Of a stretch of 64,000 nt of DNA, positions 16,791 to 25,222 are shown piece by piece. A program made the translations under genes and the position numbers. Every line of letters starts with the position of its first letter. The first letter of the stretch is position 1. The DNA comes from Chloroflexota bacterium. Its GTDB lineage: Bacteria; Chloroflexota; Anaerolineae; Aggregatilineales; Phototrophicaceae. Location of the stretch: positions 47,274-111,273 of the forward strand of contig JAPOWG010000003.1 in the NCBI GenBank assembly GCA_026707745.1, read 5' to 3'. Below the pieces are notes generated by a model. The model made no database searches and was not told the origin of the DNA. It was given only the letters and a program-made list of their open reading frames with translations.

Positions 16791-18257
16791 ATGAAAGCGA
16801 AGCTGCTGACGACAATATTGGTCGTGCTTTTTCTGTCCAATATGGCATCGGCGCAGGGCTATGATATTCGCACCACGAGCAGAAACAATTTGCGTGCTGC
16901 GCCCAGCCTTGACGGGGCGTTTCTTGAAACTGTGCCGGCGGGTACAATTCTACATGTCGTTGGCAGGCTGAACCGTTGGCTGAGGATTAGCCGGAACGGG
17001 CGCGAAGTCTGGATGGCGGATTGGGTCGGTTACAGCCGCGTCGAAAGCAGCGCAGGTGCGGCGCCCCAGCCGGCGATCAATGTACCGGCGCAGGTGGATA
17101 ACTGCTGTTTCGTCGACAGGCAATGCCAGAGCGCGCAGGACTGGGAAAATGGCTACTGGGCCTTCCAGAACAACCAATGCGCGACGCCGGGGCAGTCTCA
17201 GCCACAGAGACCAACACAGCCGGTCAGCATTGTAACCACGAATGTTGACAATTGCTGTTTTGTGGATCGGCAATGCCATACGCCTGTGGACTGGGAGAAT
17301 GGCTATTATGCTTTTCGGGATGGTCAATGCCCGGCTCCAGCACAGTCTCAGCCCCAGACACCAACGCAGCCGGTCAGAAATGTACCGGCTAATGTTGACA
17401 ATTGCTGTTTCGTCGATCGGCAATGCCATACGCCTGCGGACTGGGAGAATGGCTATTATGCATTCCGGGATGGTCAGTGCGCTGCGCCCGCGCAGTCTCA
17501 GCAGCAGGCATCTGCGCAGGCCGTCGGCAATGCCTCCGAGCCAATTGACAACTGCTGTTTGGTCGACCGGCAGTGCCATAGCGAGTACGATTGGGACCAA
17601 GGCTTTTACGCCTATCTGGCAGGCGAATGCCCGGTGGCGGGCGGCGCGCATAGAGTGGCTTGGACGCCATCCATGCCGGCTGGGGTGACTCGGCTATTAA
17701 TGAATCCCTCGCGTGATCCCTTCGACAATTGCTGTTACATGCACCATAACACTTGTCACAGCGACGGAGACTGGCGGCGCGGCCGTCGGGATTACCGCAA
17801 TAATGTCTGCATTCGCCCGGCGCCTCTCGGGACGCTTCCCATAATTGTGGACAGCGGAAGGCGAGTGGGCAGCGCAAGCTTTACTGACCTGGTGAACACT
17901 GCCCTGGATTTGATACGGATTCATGCGCCGGAATGGCTGACTTATATCCAGCTCAGCGGTGTGAGGCAGATCGAACTGAGACCTGAGACGGGAATAGCCG
18001 GGTTTTGGAACCAGCAATGGTTGGTGGGTCTCGGCTACTGGGGCGATCAACAGACCAATCCGAATTGGGTACCCGACCTCGACTATGTTTTAGAGTTTGT
18101 GGCTTCCATCACACATGAGGCTTGCCATGCCATTCAGCAGCGGACCTACACGCAAACCGCCGGCTGGGCAAACGAAGTACCTTGCATTGAAGCGGCTAGC
18201 GCTGCAGTAGATTCCATCAGACCCCGCGCTCGGGGTTTCCGCTGGCCGCGGACTTAG
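16791..18257 (+). CDS. Secreted SH3/cysteine-module protein with HEACH metallopeptidase-like domain, paralog E (altered C-terminus)
   Basis: A 488-residue secreted protein with signal peptide, B-type SH3-like domain, four standard modules and one divergent module. The motif residues are kept (H442-E-A-C-H446, NEVPC-E). After C-I-E-A the sequence departs from its paralogs and ends GFRWPRT. Compared with paralog D, a missing G in the codons for R-D-L brings a TAG into frame, and the DNA after the stop still resembles the lost tail. The gene may be functional without the tail or may be in early decay. It is followed after 117 bp by the HyuA-like gene. Confidence 0.7.
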   Translation: MKAKLLTTILVVLFLSNMASAQGYDIRTTSRNNLRAAPSLDGAFLETVPAGTILHVVGRLNRWLRISRNGREVWMADWVGYSRVESSAGAAPQPAINVPAQVDNCCFVDRQCQSAQDWENGYWAFQNNQCATPGQSQPQRPTQPVSIVTTNVDNCCFVDRQCHTPVDWENGYYAFRDGQCPAPAQSQPQTPTQPVRNVPANVDNCCFVDRQCHTPADWENGYYAFRDGQCAAPAQSQQQASAQAVGNASEPIDNCCLVDRQCHSEYDWDQGFYAYLAGECPVAGGAHRVAWTPSMPAGVTRLLMNPSRDPFDNCCYMHHNTCHSDGDWRRGRRDYRNNVCIRPAPLGTLPIIVDSGRRVGSASFTDLVNTALDLIRIHAPEWLTYIQLSGVRQIELRPETGIAGFWNQQWLVGLGYWGDQQTNPNWVPDLDYVLEFVASITHEACHAIQQRTYTQTAGWANEVPCIEAASAAVDSIRPRARGFRWPRT

Positions 18258-18374
18258 GTCGCCAATTATCACGCGCTCGCAGCAATATCGTCGTAGCGAC
18301 GCGGCGAACTTCGTCAACGATACCAGCGCGCAGTTTGAAACGTTCGTGTCAACTTACACAGAAGGAGCAGGCAA

Positions 18375-19916
18375 ATGAGAATCGGAATCGATGTCGGCGG
18401 CACCAACACCGATGCTGTCTTGATGGACGGCACAGCCGTCGTCAGTTCAACCAAAACGCCGACCACCGCCAATGTCTCGGAAGGCATCGCAAGGGCCCTG
18501 CGGGATGTCATCGCGGATTCGGGTATCAACACGGAGACCATCGACGGCGTGATGATCGGCACCACGCATTTCACCAACGCCGTGGTCGAACGGAAGCACC
18601 TGACGCCGACCGCCTGTATCCGCCTGGGCTTGCCGGCGACGGTCTGCCTGCCGCCTATGGTCGATTGGCCCCTGGATCTGCGTGATATTGTCGGCGGCAA
18701 CGCCCATCTGGCGCACGGCGGTCACGAATTCGACGGGCGCGAAATCTCCGCCTTTGAACCTGACGAAGTTCGCGATATCGCCGAAAAGATCAAGGCGGCC
18801 GGTTTGAACGCCATCGCCATCTCGTCGGTGTTCTCGCCGGTCAATTCGACCTTTGAGGAACAGAGCGCCGAGATCGTCCGTTCGGTGATTCCAAACGCCA
18901 ATATTACGCTGTCGAGCGAGATTGGGCGCATCGGTTTGCTGGAGCGCGAAAACGCCGCCATCATGAATTCCTGCTTGCGCCAACTGGCCGCTCGAACGGT
19001 CGACGGTTTCAAAGCCGCGCTCGACGAATTGCAGATCGCGTCGCCCTTTTACATCAGCCAAAACGACGGCACCTTGATGAATGCCGATTTCGCCAAGGAA
19101 TATCCGGTGCTGACCTTTGCTTCGGGGCCGACCAACAGCATGCGCGGCGCGGCCTTCCTCAGCGGACTCAAGGACGCAATCGTGGTCGATGTCGGCGGCA
19201 CTACCACCGATATCGGCGTCTTGCAGCATGGCTTCCCGCGGGTCGCGGCGCTGGCGGTCGAAATCGGGGGCGTACGCACCAACTTTCGCATGCCCGATAC
19301 TTATTCTATTGGTTTGGGTGGCGGCAGCTTGATCCAAGAGGACCCACTCAAAGTCGGTCCGCGCAGCGTCGGATACGAACTGACCGAGAAGGCGCTCGTT
19401 TTTGGCGGCGATGTACTGACCACGACCGATGTCATCGTCGCGGGCGGGGGCGAGGATATTGGGAACAAGCATGCGGTCAGCGGTCTCGACGCTGGCCTGG
19501 TGACAGCGGTGCAAGCGCGCATCATGGAGATGATCGCCATCGCCGTCGATCGCATGAAAACCAGCGCCACACCGGTGCCGGTCATCGTAGTCGGCGGCGG
19601 CAGCATCCTGGTCACCGGCGAAATTGAAGGAGCATCCGAAATCATCAAGCCCGATCACTTCCCGGTCGCCAACGCGATCGGCGCGGCCATCGCCCAGGTC
19701 GGCGGAGAATGCGATCGCATTTTCTCTCTGGCTGAACTCAGCCGCGATGAAGCGCTCGATCAAGCCAAACAGGAAGCCTCTGATCGCGCAATCAACGCCG
19801 GCGCTGCCGCCGAAAGCGTCGACATCGTGGATGTCGAGGAAGTCCCGCTGGCTTATCTGCCCGGCAACGCCACCCGCATCATGGTCAAAGCTGTGGGCGA
19901 CTTGGTGGGGGCGTAA
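18375..19916 (+). CDS. Hydantoinase/oxoprolinase family protein (HyuA-like)
   Basis: A 513-residue protein of the ASKHA fold, with the two phosphate loops DVGGTNTDAV at the N-terminus and DVGGTTTDIGVL near residue 272, and a GGGSILV adenosine-type motif. Full HyuA subunits are about 680 residues, so this belongs to the shorter group commonly paired with DUF917 genes. The family performs ATP-dependent hydrolysis of hydantoins or 5-oxoproline. The start at 18375 follows a GAAGGAG site. No HyuB-type partner is present; instead four DUF917 genes follow, the first 1 bp downstream. The actual substrate is unknown. Confidence 0.85.
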   Translation: MRIGIDVGGTNTDAVLMDGTAVVSSTKTPTTANVSEGIARALRDVIADSGINTETIDGVMIGTTHFTNAVVERKHLTPTACIRLGLPATVCLPPMVDWPLDLRDIVGGNAHLAHGGHEFDGREISAFEPDEVRDIAEKIKAAGLNAIAISSVFSPVNSTFEEQSAEIVRSVIPNANITLSSEIGRIGLLERENAAIMNSCLRQLAARTVDGFKAALDELQIASPFYISQNDGTLMNADFAKEYPVLTFASGPTNSMRGAAFLSGLKDAIVVDVGGTTTDIGVLQHGFPRVAALAVEIGGVRTNFRMPDTYSIGLGGGSLIQEDPLKVGPRSVGYELTEKALVFGGDVLTTTDVIVAGGGEDIGNKHAVSGLDAGLVTAVQARIMEMIAIAVDRMKTSATPVPVIVVGGGSILVTGEIEGASEIIKPDHFPVANAIGAAIAQVGGECDRIFSLAELSRDEALDQAKQEASDRAINAGAAAESVDIVDVEEVPLAYLPGNATRIMVKAVGDLVGA

Positions 19917-19917
19917 G

Positions 19918-21003
19918 ATGCGCATCATTGACGAAACAGTATTGGAAGACCTGGCGCTTGGCGCTGCGGTGTTGGGAACTGGCGGTGGCGGCGATCCTTA
20001 TATCGGCAAATTGATGGCTCGCCAAGCCATCAGCGACTTCGGTCCTGTTGAGCTCTATACGCTGGACGAACTGGACGATGACGACCTGGTCGTGCCCACC
20101 GCCATGATGGGCGCGCCCACGGTCATGGTCGAGAAGATGCCCAACGGCGACGACATCGTCAACGCTTTTCTGTCGGTCGGCAAATATATTGGCAAACCGG
20201 TCAAGGCGACGATGAGCATCGAAGCGGGCGGACTCAATTCCGTGGTGCCGATTTACTGCGCCGCGCGGCTGGGCGTCCCCATGGTCGACTGCGATGGCAT
20301 GGGACGCGCCTTCCCCGAGATACAAATGGTCACACATACCATCCACGGTATCTCGTCGACGCCCTTCGCCATGTCGGACGAGCGCGGCAATACCGTCCTT
20401 ATGGAGACAGTCAGCAACTTGTGGACGGAAACTTTCGCTCGCAGCGTCACTGTCAATATGGGCGCTATGGCGATGATCGCGCTCTATGCGGCAACAGCGG
20501 CCGACCTGCGCGAAGCCGCCATCCCCGGCACCATTACCTTGGCCGAAGAGATCGGCAAAGTCGTGCGCCGCGCTCGGCTTGAGGAAGACAATCCGGTAGA
20601 AACGATCCGCGCGGCGGTCGGCGGGTATCTGATCTTCAGGGGTAAAATCGGTGATGTCGAACGGCGTACCGAAGCCGGCTTTGCCAAGGGCGATGCCATG
20701 ATTGACGGCATTGACGAATACGCCGGCCAGTCGCTGCAGCTCAGCTTTCAGAATGAACATCTCGCCGCACGCATTGACGGCGATTTCCGGGTAACGGTGC
20801 CGGATCTGCTGGCGGTATTGGATGTCGATACCGGCGAGCCGATCACGACCGAGGGGCTGCGTTATGGTTTCCGCGTTGCCATCATCGCCATTCCCTGCGC
20901 CGACAAATGGCGGACGCCAAAGGGGCTGGAAATTGTCGGGCCCGCGTACTTCGGTTATGACACCGATTACGTTCCAGTGGAGCAACGTTACGGAGGTAGC
21001 TGA
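19918..21003 (+). CDS. DUF917 family protein, copy 2
   Basis: A 361-residue protein starting 1 bp after the HyuA-like stop. It has the glycine-rich GTGGGGDPYIGKLMAR start, VEKMPNGDD, the DCDGMGRAFPEIQM centre and a FGYDTDYVPVE ending. It groups with copies 3 and 4. A longer in-frame ATG at 19624 lies inside the upstream gene and is rejected. The stop overlaps the next start (TGATG). Cytoplasmic, probably acting with the HyuA-like protein. Confidence 0.85.
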   Translation: MRIIDETVLEDLALGAAVLGTGGGGDPYIGKLMARQAISDFGPVELYTLDELDDDDLVVPTAMMGAPTVMVEKMPNGDDIVNAFLSVGKYIGKPVKATMSIEAGGLNSVVPIYCAARLGVPMVDCDGMGRAFPEIQMVTHTIHGISSTPFAMSDERGNTVLMETVSNLWTETFARSVTVNMGAMAMIALYAATAADLREAAIPGTITLAEEIGKVVRRARLEEDNPVETIRAAVGGYLIFRGKIGDVERRTEAGFAKGDAMIDGIDEYAGQSLQLSFQNEHLAARIDGDFRVTVPDLLAVLDVDTGEPITTEGLRYGFRVAIIAIPCADKWRTPKGLEIVGPAYFGYDTDYVPVEQRYGGS

Positions 21004-22088
21004 TGCGACTGCTCTATGAAGAAAATATCGAGGACATCGCGCTGGGCGCGGCGGTTCTTGGCACCGGCGGCGGCGGAGATCCCTACGTCGGCAAGTTGAT
21101 GGCGCGCGAAGCGGTACGGCAGTATGGTCCCGTTGAACTTTACACCTTGGACGAACTGGATGACGATGACCTGATCGTGCCGTCGGCGGGCATGGGCGCG
21201 CCCATCGTCATCGTGGAAAAGCTGCCCGCTGGCGACGACATGATCCGCGCCTTTCAGGCGCTGGGCAAATACTCCGGGCGGACGCCGCGCGGCACCATGA
21301 GCATTGAAGCCGGCGGACTCAATTCGATCATGCCGATTTATGTCGCCGCCCGCCTGCGCATCCCCATGGTGGATTGCGACGGCATGGGGCGCGCCTTCCC
21401 GGAAATCCAGATGACCATTTTCACGGCCTACGGCATCACCGCCAGCCCCTTCGCTATGTCCGACGAACGCGGCAATGTCCTGCTGATGGATACGGTGAGC
21501 AACAAATGGGTGGAGACCTTTGCTCGCTCCTGCGTCGTGCACATGGGCGCCGAGGGCATGATCGCCCTCTATTCGGCGACGGTCAAGCAACTCAAGGAAG
21601 CCGCAATTTACGGCACGATTACTCTCGCGGAAGAGATCGGCCAAACGGTGCGGGACGCCCGCATCAACGAGGCGAACCCTGTCGATGCTGTGCGGGCGGC
21701 TGTCGGTGGCTTTTTGATCTTTCGCGGCAAGATAACCGATGTCGATCGTCGCATTGAGGGCGGCTGGAACCGCGGCGATGCCACGATGGCCGGCACTGGC
21801 GAATTTGAAGGGCAGGCACTCAAGCTCGACTTTCAAAATGAACACCTGGCGGTGCGCGTGAATGGCGAGTTTGCCGCCACCGTGCCCGACTTGATCGCCG
21901 TGCTCGATGGTGAAACCGGCGAGCCGATCACCACCGAAGCGCTGCGCTACGGTATGCGTGTGGCTGTCATCGCCTTCCCTTGCGCGCCGCAGTGGCGCGA
22001 GCCCGATGCCCTAAAACTGGCTCATCCGCGCTATTTCGGCTACGATGTCGATTACATACCGGTGGAAGAGCGCTACCGAGGCCTGTGA
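21003..22088 (+). CDS. DUF917 family protein, copy 3
   Basis: A 361-residue protein very similar to copies 2 and 4 along its whole length (GTGGGGDPYVGKLMARE, SIEAGGLNSIMP, DCDGMGRAFPE, ALRYGMRVAVIAFPCAP). Start and stop overlap both neighbours. The similarity to copy 4 is higher than to copy 2, suggesting stepwise tandem duplication. Confidence 0.85.
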   Translation: MRLLYEENIEDIALGAAVLGTGGGGDPYVGKLMAREAVRQYGPVELYTLDELDDDDLIVPSAGMGAPIVIVEKLPAGDDMIRAFQALGKYSGRTPRGTMSIEAGGLNSIMPIYVAARLRIPMVDCDGMGRAFPEIQMTIFTAYGITASPFAMSDERGNVLLMDTVSNKWVETFARSCVVHMGAEGMIALYSATVKQLKEAAIYGTITLAEEIGQTVRDARINEANPVDAVRAAVGGFLIFRGKITDVDRRIEGGWNRGDATMAGTGEFEGQALKLDFQNEHLAVRVNGEFAATVPDLIAVLDGETGEPITTEALRYGMRVAVIAFPCAPQWREPDALKLAHPRYFGYDVDYIPVEERYRGL

Positions 22089-23170
22089 TGCGTCTGCTGG
22101 ATGAAGCGAACATCGACGACATCGCGGTTGGCGCGGCGATATTGGGCTCCGGTGGCGGAAGCAATCCCTATATTGGCAAGTTGATGGCGCGCGAAGCTAT
22201 CAGGCGATATGGCCCGGTCCAACTTTACACGCTGGATGAACTGGATGACAATGACTTGATAGTGCCTGCCGCCGGCATGGGCGCGCCGGTTGTCGCCGTG
22301 GAAAAACTGCCGGCCGGGGACGATATCGTGCGCGCCTTTCATGCCTTGGGCAAATACACTGGCCGCACGCCGCGCGCCACTATGAGCGTCGAATCCGGCG
22401 GTATGAACTCGATCAGGCCGATCTACCTTGCCGCGCGATTGGGGATTCCCGTGGTCGATTGCGATGGCATGGGCCGCGCCTTTCCCGAAATCCAGATGAC
22501 GGTTTTGACTGCCTATGGAATCAGCGCAAGTCCTTTTGCCATGTCCGACGAACGCGGCAATATTCTGCTGATGGATGCCGTCAACAACAGATGGGTGGAA
22601 GTCTTCGCCCGCTCTTGCGTGACGCACATGGGCGCCATCGGCGCGATCGCGCTCTATTCAGCGACGGTCGAACAGTTGAAGGCTGCCGCAATCCACGGCA
22701 CAACGACTCTGGCGGAAAAGATCGGCAGGACCGTGCGGGAGGCTCGCTTGAACGAGAGGAATCCGGTTGACGCTATACGTGTCGCGGTCGACGGTTTTCT
22801 CGTTTTCCGCGGCAAGATCACCGATGTCGATCGTCGCGTTTCGGCAGGTTTCGCCAAAGGCGGCGCCAGGATGACTGGCAGCGGCGCATTCGAAGGGCAA
22901 GAACTGCAACTCGATTTTCAAAACGAGCATCTGGTACTGCGCGTCGATGGCGATTATGTGGCGACTACCCCCGATTTGATCGCGGTCTTGGACAGCGAAA
23001 CCGGCGCGCCCATCACCACCGAGGCGCTGCGCTATGGCATGCGCGTAGCGGTTATCGCTTTCCCTTGCGCGCCGCAATGGCGGGAGCCGGCCGCGCTGGA
23101 ACTCATCAGTCCGCGTTATTTTGGCTACGATATCGATTACGTACCGGTCGAGGAGCGCTTTGCCTCATGA
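22088..23170 (+). CDS. DUF917 family protein, copy 4
   Basis: A 360-residue protein close to copy 3, with LGSGGGSNPYIGKLMARE in place of the usual GTGGGGDPY, so the glycine loop has a T-to-S and a D-to-N change. The DCDGMGRAFPE core and APQWREP near the end are retained. It overlaps copy 3 by 1 bp and copy 5 by 4 bp. Confidence 0.85.
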   Translation: MRLLDEANIDDIAVGAAILGSGGGSNPYIGKLMAREAIRRYGPVQLYTLDELDDNDLIVPAAGMGAPVVAVEKLPAGDDIVRAFHALGKYTGRTPRATMSVESGGMNSIRPIYLAARLGIPVVDCDGMGRAFPEIQMTVLTAYGISASPFAMSDERGNILLMDAVNNRWVEVFARSCVTHMGAIGAIALYSATVEQLKAAAIHGTTTLAEKIGRTVREARLNERNPVDAIRVAVDGFLVFRGKITDVDRRVSAGFAKGGARMTGSGAFEGQELQLDFQNEHLVLRVDGDYVATTPDLIAVLDSETGAPITTEALRYGMRVAVIAFPCAPQWREPAALELISPRYFGYDIDYVPVEERFAS

Positions 23171-24252
23171 TTCAATCCGTAACACTTGATGACACCGCAG
23201 CGATCGCGGTGGGTGCCGGCATCCTCGGCACGGGCGGCGGTGGCAGCACCTACTTGAATCGCCTACGACTGAACATCGAATTGCGTAAACAGGGTAGGGC
23301 AGTCTCCGTGATTCGGGCGGATGATGTGCCCGATGATGCGGTGGTTTGCGCCGTGGGCGGCATGGGCGCGCCCACGGTCAGCAACGAGAAACTGCAAGAG
23401 GGGACGGAAATAAAGACCGCTGTTCGCGCGCTGGAAGATCACCTGCGGCGGGAAGTCTACGCTATCGTCATCGGCGAGATCGGCGGCGGCAATGCCCTGG
23501 GTCCCATGATCACGGCATTGCAAACTGGCTTGCCTGTCGTGGATGGCGACAGCATGGGGCGCGCCTTCCCCGAATTGCAGATGGATACTTTCATGATTTA
23601 TGGCCTGGCGCCGGCGCCCTTTGTCCTGGCCGATACTCATGGCAACGTCTCGATCTTCAAGCGTATCGGCTCGGCGGGACAGGCGGAAGCCTTCGCGCGC
23701 AGCTTGACTATCGAGATGGGCGGTTCCGCCGGACTGGTGATGCCCATCATGTCCGGCGCCGACATGAAAGCGACTATCATCCGCGATACGCTCAGCCTGG
23801 CAAAGCGCATCGGCGAAGCGGTGCTCGATTGCCGCGCCCGCAGCATCGCACCGGCGGAAATCGTGGCGGCGCTCTGCAATGGCGAAGTCATCTTCACCGG
23901 CAAGATCGTCGATGTCAATCGACGAACGGTGGAAGGATTCGCGCGCGGCAGGCTCAAAATCAGCGCCTTTGACGACTTCAACAAGCAAATGGAAATCGAC
24001 TTCCAAAACGAGAACTTGATCGCGCGCGTTGGCGAAGATGTGCTCTGCACGGTACCCGATCTGATCACCCTCGTCAGTCTGGAAGACGGTGAAGCGATCG
24101 GCACCGAATCTTTACGTTATGGCTTGCGGGTGGCGGTGCTGGCAATGCCGGCGCCAAAGGAGCTGAAGACGCCGGAAGCGCTGGCGGTGGTCGGTCCCAA
24201 GGCATTTGGCTATGATGTCGAGTTTTCTCCGATGGCGGGGGATTTATTATAG
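23167..24252 (+). CDS. DUF917 family protein, copy 5
   Basis: A 361-residue protein of the other subgroup: GAGILGTGGGGSTYLN at the start, DGDSMGRAFPELQM in the centre and FGYDVEFSPM at the end, matching copy 1 next to the transporter. Because copies 2-4 and copies 1/5 form two types inside one locus, they may be different subunits of one complex (inference). It ends the HyuA/DUF917 operon. Confidence 0.85.
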   Translation: MIQSVTLDDTAAIAVGAGILGTGGGGSTYLNRLRLNIELRKQGRAVSVIRADDVPDDAVVCAVGGMGAPTVSNEKLQEGTEIKTAVRALEDHLRREVYAIVIGEIGGGNALGPMITALQTGLPVVDGDSMGRAFPELQMDTFMIYGLAPAPFVLADTHGNVSIFKRIGSAGQAEAFARSLTIEMGGSAGLVMPIMSGADMKATIIRDTLSLAKRIGEAVLDCRARSIAPAEIVAALCNGEVIFTGKIVDVNRRTVEGFARGRLKISAFDDFNKQMEIDFQNENLIARVGEDVLCTVPDLITLVSLEDGEAIGTESLRYGLRVAVLAMPAPKELKTPEALAVVGPKAFGYDVEFSPMAGDLL

Positions 24253-24264
24253 GGAAAAGCAAGT

Positions 24265-24293
24265 TTAACATCTATTTCAATATTGTGTAGAAT
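24265..24293 (+). promoter_or_regulatory. Predicted promoter for the orphan gene at 24343
   Basis: TTAACA (24265-24270) and TAGAAT (24288-24293) with a 17-bp spacer, each one base from consensus. It lies just after the DUF917 operon and about 50 bp before the next ATG. Confidence 0.55.
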
Positions 24294-24342
24294 AACGTGT
24301 CTGATTTGTTGATCAAATACCGGAAGATGGGTCAAAGTAACA

Positions 24343-25113
24343 ATGCGAAGGAAACTGTACATTTCGTCGTACGGTCCAATGGAAGAGCCAATAAAGCAGG
24401 GTTTCGTCTGGCTATGGGAGACGGCGGTTCGCGAAAACACATTGCGCGCATACTTGGCAGTGCCAACACTTCAAAACTTGGACGGAGTGGTAGCCGATTG
24501 CTTGGGCAATGAGTTAGTCAAAGAACTCGAGCGGGACAAGCGCATGTCGGTATCGCATGGAGGCGCTCGTCTTACTTTCGATCTTCTCACCGAGAGGATT
24601 GATACCTCCTCGCGGTACCAAGGTCCAGCGCTTGTGATGTATCCGACCGCGAGACTACTGGAAAAAATGGACGATCATGACAAAGTAACGGACGTTCTCG
24701 TTGTACCTTGGATCATGGCTGATATCGAAGAGTGGATACAGATATGGCATGCGCAGGAGCTTGGGATGGAAGATGAGCAGCTGCGCGAACCTGAGTTTTC
24801 GGACCCTGTCGTGGAAGCAGCTTTGAAGACCTTGACAATTGGCGTAAACCTAAGCACAGGCATCGCACATCCGTCAGATAGAGATTTGGCGGTATGGGTT
24901 TTTCTCAGGTTGAATCTAGCGAGAATTCTCTACAACCCAGTCGAAATCAAGGGATGGCTCGTTCGCCACGGCTGGAGGAGCAGGCACGCAGATGCGGTGA
25001 AGGAAGTTGCGGCAAAGATCCAAAGCGGCAAGCGGGTACGCATAAATCATAGGCGCGACATGCTGGTCGATAACATTGTTGAAAAATGGCGGGAAAGCGC
25101 CTTGAAGTCGTAA
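24343..25113 (+). CDS. Hypothetical protein, 256 residues
   Basis: I do not recognise this protein. It is soluble-looking, with no signal peptide or membrane segment. It has hydrophobic core strands (GPALVMYPTARLL, VTDVLVVPWI) followed by an acidic WIQIWHAQELGMEDEQ stretch and a basic C-terminal helical region (RHGWRSRHADAVKEVAAKIQSGKR). The DNA looks richer in A+T than the flanking operons, the gene has its own promoter candidate and it is unrelated to its neighbours, all of which fit a horizontally acquired cargo gene. Function unknown. Confidence 0.65.
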   Translation: MRRKLYISSYGPMEEPIKQGFVWLWETAVRENTLRAYLAVPTLQNLDGVVADCLGNELVKELERDKRMSVSHGGARLTFDLLTERIDTSSRYQGPALVMYPTARLLEKMDDHDKVTDVLVVPWIMADIEEWIQIWHAQELGMEDEQLREPEFSDPVVEAALKTLTIGVNLSTGIAHPSDRDLAVWVFLRLNLARILYNPVEIKGWLVRHGWRSRHADAVKEVAAKIQSGKRVRINHRRDMLVDNIVEKWRESALKS

Positions 25114-25222
25114 GATGTGAACTTATACACAATTGGACGTAGACTAGGCGACAAAGCTGACACCTTTGACGTGGCTAAATCTGTAGCCGTCTTGTGGCGC
25201 GACAGTTCCAAAAGGAAAAGCC

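Noticed and set aside
11387..17858. Regularly spaced repeats that could suggest a CRISPR array or tandem satellite
   Set aside because: The period of about 135-150 bp is an in-frame protein module with amino-acid conservation, not short direct repeats with unique spacers.
18447..19928. Long minus-strand open frame (493 codons) opposite the HyuA-like gene
   Set aside because: It mirrors the plus-strand gene, has an Asp/Arg/Gln-rich shadow composition and no recognisable domain, while the plus strand encodes clear phosphate loops.
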